In this document: piece by piece, positions 1 through 7,149 of the stretch | Layout of the letters: every line of letters begins with the position of its first letter | Position numbering within the stretch: position 1 is the first letter of the stretch | The notes under the pieces: model-generated | What the model saw: only the letters and a program-made list of their open reading frames with translations | Databases searched by the model: none | Told to the model about the DNA's origin: nothing | Virus record (IMG/VR): IMGVR_UViG_3300027976_000183 | Location: 1 to 26,470 of that record | Length of the DNA stretch: 26,470 nt | DNA from: a virus | Direction: 5' to 3' (one strand) | Translations under genes and position numbers: made by a program

Positions 1-125
1 ATGTCGAAATGCTCCTCGTTTTCTATTTCTTTTATTTCAGCCTTAAGATCTTCTCGCGCAGAATCTAAAACCGTAATTAATTCGGCTACTGTGAACGTAT
101 CATCTAGTTTCATGTTCTTAGTCAT
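1..125 (-). CDS. Small phage protein, N-terminal part (runs off the window)
   Basis: Leftward reading frame starting at ATG 125 and still open at base 1, so only the first 41 residues are visible. It begins MTKNMKLDDTFTVAELITVL and continues into a charged, lysine- and glutamate-rich helical segment. A good ribosome site (GAGGAAA) lies 4 bases upstream of the start. The start overlaps the stop of the preceding leftward gene in an ATGA junction, which supports translational coupling. The family is not recognised; the visible part suggests a short helical or coiled-coil early protein. Last visible gene of the leftward cassette. Confidence 0.7.
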   Translation of the reverse strand, partial: MTKNMKLDDTFTVAELITVLDSAREDLKAEIKEIENEEHFD

Positions 126-385
126 TTCGTTTCCTCATTTTGCAATGAGGCATAAAAGTTAACCGAGTAATCTGCCGTTACTTTAAACTTCTCAACTTTG
201 TCTGGTGTTTCAACATCGCGCACTTCTACGATAAGATTAAAATCATTTGCGTCGCCGTGGTCGCCGCAGTCCCAATACTCCTCTGCTACCGTAGTTGCGA
301 CATCTTCCGTAGTCCAGTCATTGCCTTTAAACGCTTCCCAGTCATCGTCCATGTCGTCATGTCGGTATTCAAATTTATGTGTCAT
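122..385 (-). CDS. Acidic small phage protein of unknown function
   Basis: An 87-residue leftward gene with a strong ribosome site (AGAGGAAAG) just upstream of ATG 385. The N-terminal part is very acidic (DDMDDDWEAF around residues 10-19). The C-terminal half alternates hydrophobic and polar residues as expected of beta strands, ending in a VTADYSVNFYA segment. The layout (acidic helix containing W and an EYW motif, then strands ending in F-Y-A) resembles a family of small, widespread phage proteins without known function; this is recognition by eye. The stop overlaps the next start as ATGA, and the start overlaps the end of the zinc-ribbon gene upstream. DNA mimicry is possible given the charge, but nothing shows it. 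Confidence 0.75.
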   Translation of the reverse strand: MTHKFEYRHDDMDDDWEAFKGNDWTTEDVATTVAEEYWDCGDHGDANDFNLIVEVRDVETPDKVEKFKVTADYSVNFYASLQNEETK

Positions 386-551
386 TTCTTTCCTCTATTT
401 TTATTCTTCCTTTGTATGCACAAGACGGCTCTTTTCTCCCGCCGATAAACGAACACCAAACTTCTCCTCTTTGATTTAAAAGAAGCGTACTGCCGCACTT
501 AGGGCATTTTATAGAAGCTATTGGTTGGGACCATTTAATGGCATCATTCAT
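375..551 (-). CDS. 58-residue zinc-ribbon protein
   Basis: Short leftward gene from ATG 551 to TAA 377-375, with ribosome site GGAAACG directly upstream. The product has a CPKC pair at residues 16-19, followed by a strand-rich stretch and cysteines at 33 and 44, consistent with a four-cysteine zinc ribbon. The C-terminus is basic (KGRIKIEERN). Such ribbons in small phage proteins may bind nucleic acid or a host protein, but no function can be assigned. It overlaps the neighbouring genes at both ends: the upstream 40-residue gene ends in an ATGA junction with its start, and its own last codons overlap the start of the acidic gene by 11 bases. The packing argues that this is a real gene. Confidence 0.65.
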   Translation of the reverse strand: MNDAIKWSQPIASIKCPKCGSTLLLNQRGEVWCSFIGGRKEPSCAYKGRIKIEERNDT

Positions 552-670
552 TTCGTTTCCTTTTTCACCAACATTAAACAGATTTTACAAGTCACTTTTT
601 CAATATCATCTGTTGCACGACCAGCTTGCGTCGCGTCTTTAGAACAGACCAGAAATATTCTACCGTTCAT
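548..670 (-). CDS. 40-residue phage peptide with CxxC pair
   Basis: Very short leftward gene from ATG 670 to TGA 550-548. The product starts MNGRIFLVCSKDATQAGRAT and ends in a VTCKICLMLVKK segment; cysteines at residues 9, 28 and 31 could bind zinc. The VTCKxCL pattern near the C-terminus recurs in small zinc-binding phage proteins that I recognise only as a type. The start lies inside the end of the gene upstream and the stop overlaps the next start (ATGA), so it fills the gap between two better-supported genes. No obvious strong ribosome site precedes it, so it is probably translated by coupling. Its length makes it less certain than its neighbours. Confidence 0.55.
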   Translation of the reverse strand: MNGRIFLVCSKDATQAGRATDDIEKVTCKICLMLVKKETK

Positions 671-947
671 TGTCAATTTGATCATGTGTATTTTTGGAAT
701 TGCTGCCATGGGGTTTCTTTCTCAGGTAATCAGACAACGGTTTATATCGCTCAAATTTACGCTGGCTATTTATACGTTCATATACCATGTCGTCTGCTAT
801 GTTAGCGTCTGTTTTCCTGTAACCAGTTTTGTAAGAGCTTACGCAGTCGCTGCACATTGAAATGGTTATGTAAGGGTGATCGCCCTGTAACCACCTCTCG
901 TTACACTTGATGCAGATGGTGTTTGGGTGTCTAGTTATCTTTTCCAT
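660..947 (-). CDS. Small protein with two CxxC pairs (zinc finger)
   Basis: A 95-residue leftward gene from ATG 947. Cysteine pairs at residues 12-15 (CIKC) and 32-35 (CSDC), about 16 residues apart, form a typical zinc-finger arrangement in the N-terminal third. The rest is strongly basic and polar, with several RK and KK pairs, and looks helical or disordered. A GAGG sequence lies 11 bases upstream of the ATG, a little far but usable. The start overlaps the end of the membrane-protein gene upstream and the last codons overlap the following 40-residue gene. Function unknown; nucleic-acid binding is an inference from the zinc finger and the basic tail. Confidence 0.7.
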   Translation of the reverse strand: MEKITRHPNTICIKCNERWLQGDHPYITISMCSDCVSSYKTGYRKTDANIADDMVYERINSQRKFERYKPLSDYLRKKPHGSNSKNTHDQIDNER

Positions 948-1105
948 ATGTACATTACCTCAGTCGCAAAGGGGAATGGCCATACGATGACTAGCACTAA
1001 ATAGAAAAGGTACTCGCCTGATTCTGCGCCGATCCGAACGTGTCTGAAGTACCAACACCAACCGAATATCAGACCAAATATCAAGTAACTTAGAAAAAAA
1101 AGCAT
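935..1105 (-). CDS. 56-residue membrane protein with two transmembrane helices
   Basis: First gene of the leftward cassette, from ATG 1105 to TAA 937-935, with a clear ribosome site (AAAGGAAA) upstream. Two hydrophobic segments are visible: residues 2-20 (starting LFFLSYLIFGLIFGW) and about residues 31-48 (YLFYLVLVIVWPFPF). They are separated by a short polar loop with two arginines and a histidine. Small two-helix membrane proteins are common among phage early genes and may act in exclusion or membrane remodelling, but nothing here fixes a role. It is not obviously a holin: there is no lysis gene beside it, and it sits in the early region next to the Cro-like gene. Confidence 0.7.
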   Translation of the reverse strand: MLFFLSYLIFGLIFGWCWYFRHVRIGAESGEYLFYLVLVIVWPFPFATEVMYIWKR

Positions 1106-1127
1106 AAAATTTCCTTTACATAGGCAA

Positions 1128-1146
1128 TGTTAATGGGTTATTAACA
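1128..1146. promoter_or_regulatory. Operator-like perfect inverted repeat in the divergent control region
   Basis: TGTTAAT and ATTAACA form a perfect 7-bp inverted repeat around a 5-bp centre (GGGTT). It sits in the 62-bp gap between the leftward cassette (start at 1105) and the rightward Cro-like gene (start at 1168). This is where a divergent phage control region would place a repressor operator. The same TGTTAA half-site recurs in a second inverted repeat inside the Cro-like gene. No convincing -35/-10 pair could be read on either strand of the gap, so the promoters themselves are not annotated. Confidence 0.5.
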
Positions 1147-1167
1147 CTTTTTAAACTTGGAGTAAAC

Positions 1168-1341
1168 ATGGAAAATATAAAAAAACTTAAGCGTTTTATG
1201 TTGGTTAACAATAATGTAACATTGTTAACTGCTTATTTAGGATATAAGTCAACGGCTACTATTCACATGTGGGTTTCTCGCAAGCGAATACCGGCACACC
1301 AACTAGATAGGGTACTAACATTTATGAAGGGGTTTAAATGA
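1168..1341 (+). CDS. Cro-like helix-turn-helix regulator
   Basis: A 57-residue protein, too small for most gene finders. The ATG at 1168 follows a GGAG ribosome site 6 bases upstream. The core reads as a five-helix Cro/YdaS-type DNA-binding fold: a helix containing VTLLTAYLGY, a turn, a recognition helix around STATIHMWVSRKR, then IPAHQLDRVLTFM. That pattern (VS-K-IPA following the recognition helix) is characteristic of Cro-like phage regulators. It is the first rightward gene and overlaps the recombination ATPase gene by an ATGA junction, so it heads the replication operon. It faces the leftward cassette across a control region with inverted repeats, so it probably governs the switch between the two early transcripts. 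No partner CI-type repressor is in the window. Confidence 0.75.
   Translation: MENIKKLKRFMLVNNNVTLLTAYLGYKSTATIHMWVSRKRIPAHQLDRVLTFMKGFK
1204..1229. repeat. Second operator-like inverted repeat, inside the Cro-like gene
   Basis: GTTAACAAT at 1204-1212 and ATTGTTAAC at 1221-1229 form a perfect 9-bp inverted repeat around an 8-bp centre. Each arm contains GTTAAC, itself a palindrome. The arms share the TGTTAA word with the intergenic repeat at 1128-1146. A binding site for the encoded regulator within its own gene would be plausible autoregulation; this is inference from symmetry alone. Confidence 0.45.
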
Positions 1342-2246
1342 GTTTTCTCTCAAAGGTTTCGAAAGGAAAAATTAAAAAGCCGAGGTTAGTTCTAATTTAT
1401 GGAACAGACGGAACAGGTAAATCCAGCTTCGGAGCGCAGGCACCAAAGCCTATTTTCCTTGGTGCAGAATCGGGTACGGATAACCTAGACGTTTCCAGGT
1501 TTCCAACGCCGCACAGTTGGACAGATATCGAGAAACAACTAGGCGAATTACTCACGGTCGATCACGAGTATAAAACCTTGGTAATCGATTCTCTTGATTG
1601 GATCGAGCCACTACTAAATCAGCACATATGCGACCGCTACGGTACAAAGTCAATTGATCTTGCGGCAGGCGGCTACGGCAAAGGTTACGTCGAAGCTGTA
1701 AACGAATGGATCAAGTTTAATAAAATCCTAACTAGAATCAGAGAAGAAAAAGGGATGAATATCATCCTAATTGCTCACTCTGAAATTATTAAATTTACCG
1801 ATCCCTCAACTCAATCTGAATACGACCGCTACTGTCTAAAGCTGTACAAGAAATCGGCGGCTCTGTTTCGCGAATTTTGTGATGCAGTTCTTTTTGCAAA
1901 CTTCGAAGTTTTCTCTAAAAAAGATGGCTCAAAAACCAGGGCATACGGCGACGGTGTACGTGTGATTTATACCGAGCGCAGACCAGGATTTGACGCAAAG
2001 AACCGCTTTAATCTGCCGTTTAGTATGCCGCTATCTTATGAGGACTTCTCAAACGCTTGCGACACAGCAACTTCTGAACTGCCCGAAACTGTTTTAAAAT
2101 CCATTCTCGAAATTGTTGAAGAACTGCAAGATCAAGAGCTAAAACAAAAGATAATCACTGAATCAAAAAAAGTGGAAAATGATGTAGCAAAACTGCAATC
2201 ATATAAAAATAAATTACTAAAAATCTTAGAAGAAAAAACAACGTAA
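1338..2246 (+). CDS. RecA-fold phage ATPase (AAA_24 family; Sak4-like recombinase)
   Basis: A 302-residue cytoplasmic ATPase. Walker A is GTDGTGKSS (residues 22-30) and Walker B is TLVIDSLDW (around 80-88), followed by a beta-strand segment with MNIILIAHSE. This is the compact RecA-like core of the phage nucleotide-binding family that includes Sak4 single-strand annealing recombinases. The last 60 residues form a charged, probably coiled-coil tail. The start overlaps the Cro-like gene stop (ATGA), and the next gene is an ssDNA-binding protein 12 bases on. Sak4-type proteins are known to be encoded beside SSB and to need it for annealing, so the neighbourhood supports recombination. Function as a recombinase rather than another AAA_24 role is inferred from family and context. 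Confidence 0.8.
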   Translation: MSFLSKVSKGKIKKPRLVLIYGTDGTGKSSFGAQAPKPIFLGAESGTDNLDVSRFPTPHSWTDIEKQLGELLTVDHEYKTLVIDSLDWIEPLLNQHICDRYGTKSIDLAAGGYGKGYVEAVNEWIKFNKILTRIREEKGMNIILIAHSEIIKFTDPSTQSEYDRYCLKLYKKSAALFREFCDAVLFANFEVFSKKDGSKTRAYGDGVRVIYTERRPGFDAKNRFNLPFSMPLSYEDFSNACDTATSELPETVLKSILEIVEELQDQELKQKIITESKKVENDVAKLQSYKNKLLKILEEKTT

Positions 2247-2258
2247 AAGGAGAATGCT

Positions 2259-2717
2259 ATGGAAGAACTTAGGCCAGGTAAGTACATCGGTTCAATTATT
2301 GATTACAAGGTTTCTACAACCAAGGACGAACAACACGCGCTTATCATGCTTAGATTTCAGTTTGGAGATAGCCATACTTTGTGGTGGTCAAGACCACTAA
2401 ACAGCGATAAAATGATGGAAATCATTGCTAAAACGCTAACAACGTGCGGTTATGTTTACCCTGATTTGAGTTACCTATATGACAATACAACGTCGGCTTT
2501 TCCTACTGATAAAAAACTAGAAATAGTAGTAGAAAACAGCGAGTATAACGGCAAAACTAGGACACAAATTTCTTTTATTAACGAGCTAGGCGGCATGAGT
2601 TTTAAAAAGCTATCAGCAGAGGACGGAAAAAAACTAACCGCTCAATTTAATATCTCAGGCGCACTTGCTGCCAACCGAGCTAGCGCAGTTAAAAAAGATC
2701 CGGAAATTCCATTCTAA
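2259..2717 (+). CDS. Phage single-stranded-DNA-binding protein with SSB-type C-terminal tip
   Basis: A 152-residue protein with a strong ribosome site (AAAAGGAGA) before ATG 2259. The first 110 residues alternate strand patterns expected of an OB fold (GKYIGSIIDYKV, HALIMLRFQF, KLEIVVEN, KTRTQISFINEL). It ends in DPEIPF, closely matching the acidic DDDIPF tip with which bacterial SSB proteins bind partner proteins. Directly after the Sak4-like ATPase and before a helicase, it is best read as the phage SSB partner in recombination. Its overall sequence is not that of E. coli SSB; it resembles divergent phage ssDNA-binding families. The stop codon TAA at 2715-2717 lies within the apparent start region of the helicase gene. 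Confidence 0.7.
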   Translation: MEELRPGKYIGSIIDYKVSTTKDEQHALIMLRFQFGDSHTLWWSRPLNSDKMMEIIAKTLTTCGYVYPDLSYLYDNTTSAFPTDKKLEIVVENSEYNGKTRTQISFINELGGMSFKKLSAEDGKKLTAQFNISGALAANRASAVKKDPEIPF

Positions 2718-4132
2718 GACCTTACCAAGAAAATGCAGTGAAAAAAATCCGGTCGGTATATGCCACCGGATTAAAAAAAGTTTTACTGTCCATGCCAACC
2801 GGCAGCGGCAAAACCATCGTGTTCTGCCATATCCTAAAATCAATAACTCTCAAAAACAAAAAAGCTATCATAGTCGTAAGAGGCAGAAAGCTTGTGGACC
2901 AAGCGTCCAAGCGGCTCGATAACGAAAACGTACCGCACGGCGTTTTAATGGCTGGACACTGGAGAAACCAACCAAGTCAAAATATTCAGGTTTGCAGTAT
3001 CGATACCCTCTACTCACGGAAAATAAACTTCCCTGCCGAATTAATTATTATAGATGAGGCGCACCAAGCCACTTCGAAAGGCTATAAGTGGTTAGCCGAT
3101 CAATACCCCAACGCCTTTTTTCTGGCAGTAACGGCAACACCTTTTTGTAACGAATCACTAAGGCACATAGCAGATAAAATAATTACCTCTACCTCGTTTA
3201 ACGAATTAATAGACCTTGGATTTCTGGTACCGCCGAAATACTTCTGCCCTTCTATTCCAGATTTAACCGGCGTTAAGACATCCAATAAGGGTGATTTTGT
3301 CGTCGCTCAACTTGATGAAATTTTAAATACCCATAACCCAATTAGCGATATCGTATCGGTATGGAAAAAAAGCGCGGAACATAGGCCAACACTTTGTTTC
3401 GCGGTATCGCTCGCTCATAGCCAGTCTATAGTTGCAGCTTTTAATTCTGCCGGTATTCAGGCCGAGCACATCGAATCAGATCACAGTGACAAGGAGAGAC
3501 AAGGCGCTATCTCAAGACTTGAATCAGGCGAAATAAAAGTAATATCAAACGTTGGTATTTTTGGAACTGGCGTCGATATACCGGCAGTATCTTGCCTCAT
3601 TCTTGCTAGGCCAACTAAATCCTACTCGCTCTATATTCAGCAATGCGGTCGCGGTTCAAGAATAAGTGAAAACAAAAAAGATTTTATAATATTAGATCAT
3701 AGCGGAAATGTTTTAAGGCACGGTCTTATCACAGAAGAAAGAGAGGGCTCACTCGATCCGCTCAAGAAAACGGCTACGGTTATTTCAGGGCTATCGCGGT
3801 GCGGTAGTTGTTTCGCAGTTTATAAAAAAGATAATATAAATTGCCCTTTGTGCGGTTTTGAAAACGAGAGAAGCGGCAGATCAGAAAGTGGCAAACTTGA
3901 AATAAAAACAGCTATCGAAGAAACAACGGATCATTTCCATTTACAAGTAATTGCCAAGCGCGGGCATTTATACGATACTCAAAAAAGAAAAGGCTACAAA
4001 AAAGCTTGGGTACACTTCAAACTGTTAGAGCAGTTTGGAAAAGACATAGCAGATCAATATGCACCACTTAGAAAAATCCCGCCGCATATCCTCGAAAGGC
4101 TCAAGCGAGCAACATTCAATTCTGGTAAATAG
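2711..4132 (+). CDS. Superfamily 2 DEAH-type DNA helicase, apparent ATT start
   Basis: About 473 residues. Motifs in order, numbered from ATT 2711: LRPYQ (2-6), Walker A PTGSGKT (29-35), DEAH (115-118), TATPF (141-145), and arginine-finger motif QQCGRGSR near residue 300. A CxxC...CxxC zinc ribbon lies near 365-385, and the C-terminal part is basic. These define an SF2 helicase of the RecG/UvsW/RecQ-like phage replication group. No ATG, GTG or TTG start would include LRPYQ, a conserved part of the fold: the first standard start is GTG 2738, after it. The frame is closed by TAA at 2690-2692. ATT 2711, preceded by CGGAA, gives MLRPYQ, the usual N-terminus of such helicases. An alternative is -1 frameshifting from the SSB gene. 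Confidence 0.85.
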   Translation: MLRPYQENAVKKIRSVYATGLKKVLLSMPTGSGKTIVFCHILKSITLKNKKAIIVVRGRKLVDQASKRLDNENVPHGVLMAGHWRNQPSQNIQVCSIDTLYSRKINFPAELIIIDEAHQATSKGYKWLADQYPNAFFLAVTATPFCNESLRHIADKIITSTSFNELIDLGFLVPPKYFCPSIPDLTGVKTSNKGDFVVAQLDEILNTHNPISDIVSVWKKSAEHRPTLCFAVSLAHSQSIVAAFNSAGIQAEHIESDHSDKERQGAISRLESGEIKVISNVGIFGTGVDIPAVSCLILARPTKSYSLYIQQCGRGSRISENKKDFIILDHSGNVLRHGLITEEREGSLDPLKKTATVISGLSRCGSCFAVYKKDNINCPLCGFENERSGRSESGKLEIKTAIEETTDHFHLQVIAKRGHLYDTQKRKGYKKAWVHFKLLEQFGKDIADQYAPLRKIPPHILERLKRATFNSGK

Positions 4133-4415
4133 CATCTTAGAAAAATTAGGATGTCTGCCTCACCTTAAGATATGGAAAAATAATACCGGATCAATAGCAA
4201 CAGCAAATAGATTTGTATCATTTGGCTTGCCAGGTTCTTCAGATATCATCGGCATTATTAAACCTGGTAAATTCCTAGCAATCGAAGCTAAGACCGGCCA
4301 ATCAAAACAATCTGATAAACAGAAAAACTTCGAGAAAATGATTATAAGTTTAGGCGGTATATATATACTGGCGAGAGACTTAGCCGATGTGGATATGCTG
4401 TTAGTATCTTGTTAG
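4059..4415 (+). CDS. VRR-NUC family nuclease
   Basis: A 118-residue small nuclease of the PD-(D/E)XK superfamily. Visible motifs: SEQHSILVNSIL (helix with the early glutamate, about residues 16-27), NNTGS, the SSDIIGI segment with the catalytic aspartate (about 60-66), AIEAKTG with the E-x-K pair (about 74-80), then Q-KNFEKMIISLGGIYILARD. This is the order expected of a stand-alone phage VRR-NUC domain, which cuts branched DNA such as Holliday junctions. ATG 4059 is the only ordinary start that keeps the conserved N-terminal helix; it makes a 74-base overlap with the helicase gene and lacks a strong ribosome site. Position after an SF2 helicase and before the primase matches its role in replication and recombination. 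Confidence 0.85.
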   Translation: MHHLEKSRRISSKGSSEQHSILVNSILEKLGCLPHLKIWKNNTGSIATANRFVSFGLPGSSDIIGIIKPGKFLAIEAKTGQSKQSDKQKNFEKMIISLGGIYILARDLADVDMLLVSC

Positions 4416-4493
4416 CATCTTTAAGTGTTTCAATTTTCCTACACCTAGTCTAAAAAACTCTCACTAAATAAAAATCCCTTCTGAGGAAAATCC

Positions 4494-6959
4494 ATGCTTT
4501 TAAGTGTTCAAGACTTTCTACAGTCAATTGGTTTTACTATTGATGTTCCGCCGCTTGACGGTAATTTTCACAGATTTGACCGCAACGGAAAAAAGAACGG
4601 TTGGTTTGTAGGCTACCAAATCTATACCCAAAAAGGCGAAGTAATTCCTATATGTGTAGTCGGCGACTGGAAAACAAACGAGCAACATCAACTTAAACCG
4701 GATAAAAAACTAAATAAAGATGACAGAAAACTAGTGCAAGATAAAATTAATGAAGCACTTACTAAGAGCGAAAAAGAAAGAGAGAAGAAACAACTAGACG
4801 CTGAGATAGCGGCAGAAAAGTTAGTGTCTGAAATGAGTTTAGAAGTTAACGACTTCGAATATCTCATAAGAAAAAAGATAACTCACCACGGCACAGGGAT
4901 ATCCAAAGGAAGCCTTGTCGTTCCGATGAGAGACGACACCAGCAAAATTTGCGGCGCTCAAAAAATACTGCCAGATGGTTCTAAGTTTTTCGTTACCGGC
5001 CAAAAAGTATCAGGATGCTTTTTTCAGATCGGAGACGTAACAGATACCGTTATACTAGCTGAGGGGTTTGCAACTGCCGCGAGTATTTACCAGGCTACAA
5101 AAATACCGGTCGTCGTGACATTTAACTGCAACAACATTTTACATGTTGCCAAAATTTTCAGAAAAAAATTCCCCTCTGCTACTCTAATAATCGCTGGTGA
5201 CGATGATTTTGAAACAGAGGGAAACCCTGGAAGAACTAAAGCTGAACACACTGCCGGTGCGGTCGGAGCTATAACCGTATTCCCGGTTTTTGACAACAGG
5301 CAAAAAAAGCAAACCGATTTTAATGATCTGCATGTTGCAGAGGGCTTAGACATAGTTAGAGACCAGATTCTATCGGCGCTCGAAACCCAGGCCGAACAGG
5401 ACGGATACCTGCCACTTGGTTTTGACGGTGGCTCTCATTTCTTTTACTGCATAAAAAGCAAGTCAGTGGTCAGGACAGATTCTTTTTCTGAAAAGTTTAT
5501 CCTCGAACTTATGCCGCTCTCTTACTGGGAGGCCTGTTATCCAAATTCGAAAGGAAATGTTTCGTGGACTAGGGCCAAGTCAGATTTAATCGAGCTATCT
5601 AAATCGGCGGGCCAGTTTGATTCACTCAGAATCAGAGGCTCAGGGGTATGGATAGATAAAAACCGGATCGTCATAAACCTCGGATCAAAATTGATCGTAA
5701 ATGGTAAGCTAATGGCTATGAGCGCGATTAAGTCATGGTACGTTTATGTGCTTACCAAAAACAGAATACCCGATCTTGTGGATAACTATTTATCCACAAA
5801 TGAATGCTCATATCTTACGCAAGCATGTACTTCTCTCATGTGGAAGGAAGAAAAATCGGGCTACTTGCTCGCCGGTTGGATTGCCATTTCAAGAATTGCC
5901 GGTTCCCTGCCCGTCAGACCGCACGTCTGGCTGACCGGGGGATCAGGTACAGGCAAGTCCACGGTCATGGACACTCTTGTGCGTCCAGCGCTCGGTTTTG
6001 AGCCTTCAAAGCTATATCTGCAAGGCGGTACTACCGAGGCGGGAGTACGGCAATCGATCAAGGCGGATTCGATACCAATTATTTTTGATGAATTTGAAAC
6101 CACTTCGTTCGCTACAAAGTCGCGCACAGAGGCGATAATCGAGCTTCTGAGGCAGTCGTGGAGCATGACCAGTGGCCACATAGTCAAAGGTAGCGGCGCA
6201 GGCACTGCAAACCATTTTACGGTTAACTTTGCCGCTCTTGTTTCTTCAATACGTGTTGTGCTCGAAAATGACGCAGACGTTTCTAGGTTTTCCGTTCTGG
6301 AATTAAAACCGCACGGCTCAAATAATGAACAATGGAACGAAGTCAAAAAGGTAATTGCCCATATAACTGAGGACTACGGCGAGCGCCTGTTTAGCCGCAT
6401 GTGTAACATGATCCCGGTTATACTTGATAGCTACAAGGTTTTCTCGCTAGCTATCTCGCTGAAATCTAACCAGAGGGTAGGCCAACAGTACGGCATGCTA
6501 CTAGCTGGCTACTATGCTTTGGTAAGTGATAGTGCGGTAACGGCGCAACAGGCAGAACAATTTATAAGTAAACACTTTGGTTTTGAAGACGACGAAAACA
6601 CTTCTGATCATTACGAGTGCCTAAATCATTTGCTAACCAAAAAGATTTCAATAGTTGATTTTTCTGGCAATAGGTCTGATCTAAACATCGGCGAAGTTAT
6701 AAGTAACTTAAAAGATAAACATTCTGTTGCTTCTGAAATTGAGAAAATAAAAACATATGGAGTTTTGATCGAAGATGATTTCATACATGTGGCTAATCAC
6801 CACTCAACTTTAGAAAAAGAAATCTTCTCAGGAACGCGCTGGTCAGGTTCTTGGAAGCGCTCGCTCGAACGCATACCAGGTGCGGTCAAATGTAGAAAAC
6901 GAATTTCTTCAATAAATGCACTGCAATGTATATCTATACCGATTAGCTCTATTCAGTAG
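4494..6959 (+). CDS. Phage primase-helicase (TOPRIM plus DUF927 AAA+ ATPase)
   Basis: An 821-residue replication protein with ribosome site TGAGGAAAA before ATG 4494. Residues 1-90 form an N-terminal domain (GWFVGYQIYTQKGEV) followed by a charged coiled segment. A TOPRIM domain spans about 120-290: AEGFATA with glutamate 190, and AGDDDFE with aspartates 236-238, the metal-binding residues of primases. A DUF927-type helicase domain follows, with Walker A GGSGTGKST (482-490), Walker B IIFDEFE (529-535) and an arginine segment RFSVLEL. No N-terminal CHC2 zinc finger is seen. The protein should prime and unwind phage DNA. It closes the rightward replication operon and is followed by a strong terminator and an origin-like noncoding region. 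Confidence 0.85.
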   Translation: MLLSVQDFLQSIGFTIDVPPLDGNFHRFDRNGKKNGWFVGYQIYTQKGEVIPICVVGDWKTNEQHQLKPDKKLNKDDRKLVQDKINEALTKSEKEREKKQLDAEIAAEKLVSEMSLEVNDFEYLIRKKITHHGTGISKGSLVVPMRDDTSKICGAQKILPDGSKFFVTGQKVSGCFFQIGDVTDTVILAEGFATAASIYQATKIPVVVTFNCNNILHVAKIFRKKFPSATLIIAGDDDFETEGNPGRTKAEHTAGAVGAITVFPVFDNRQKKQTDFNDLHVAEGLDIVRDQILSALETQAEQDGYLPLGFDGGSHFFYCIKSKSVVRTDSFSEKFILELMPLSYWEACYPNSKGNVSWTRAKSDLIELSKSAGQFDSLRIRGSGVWIDKNRIVINLGSKLIVNGKLMAMSAIKSWYVYVLTKNRIPDLVDNYLSTNECSYLTQACTSLMWKEEKSGYLLAGWIAISRIAGSLPVRPHVWLTGGSGTGKSTVMDTLVRPALGFEPSKLYLQGGTTEAGVRQSIKADSIPIIFDEFETTSFATKSRTEAIIELLRQSWSMTSGHIVKGSGAGTANHFTVNFAALVSSIRVVLENDADVSRFSVLELKPHGSNNEQWNEVKKVIAHITEDYGERLFSRMCNMIPVILDSYKVFSLAISLKSNQRVGQQYGMLLAGYYALVSDSAVTAQQAEQFISKHFGFEDDENTSDHYECLNHLLTKKISIVDFSGNRSDLNIGEVISNLKDKHSVASEIEKIKTYGVLIEDDFIHVANHHSTLEKEIFSGTRWSGSWKRSLERIPGAVKCRKRISSINALQCISIPISSIQ

Positions 6960-7003
6960 TGCGACACACAAAGAAGCCATAAACACACATACGAACACAC
7001 GTC

Positions 7004-7036
7004 AAACCCTTGCAGCTCTAAGCTTGCGGGGGTTTT
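7004..7036 (+). terminator. Factor-independent terminator after the replication operon
   Basis: Left arm AAACCCTTGCAGCT (7004-7017), loop CTA, right arm AGCTTGCGGGGGTTT (7021-7035). The arms pair over 14 bp with one bulged T and two G-T pairs, followed by a T run (7033-7036). It lies 45 bp after the primase-helicase stop, where the rightward early transcript would end. Confidence 0.75.
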
Positions 7037-7119
7037 GTGTCAATGTGTCGGCATTTTCAACATATACATACACCTATAGAGAAGTAGAAATAGAGAAGGA
7101 GAAATAGATAGAGTAGTAG

Positions 7120-7149
7120 ATATATATATATATTATTATTATTATTATT
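7120..7149. repeat. AT / ATT microsatellite
   Basis: (AT)6 at 7120-7131 runs directly into (ATT)6 at 7132-7149. It ends the 79-nt stretch that has no C on the plus strand. On the minus strand the end of the repeat forms an extended -10 box, TGTTATAAT (7155-7147), but no good -35 element or leftward gene goes with it. The tract would melt easily. Confidence 0.8.

Noticed and set aside
1106-1167. Promoters in the divergent control region
   Set aside because: No -35 and -10 pair with proper spacing could be read on either strand. Only the inverted repeat was annotated.
4422-4525. Imperfect direct repeat before and after the primase-helicase start (CTTTAAGTGTTTC and CTTTTAAGTGTTC)
   Set aside because: The copies are diverged and A+T-rich; could be a small local duplication, but there is no sign of function and chance is likely.
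5861-6346. Long minus-strand frame inside the primase-helicase gene
   Set aside because: It lies fully opposite strongly conserved helicase motifs and its composition is that of a complement shadow.
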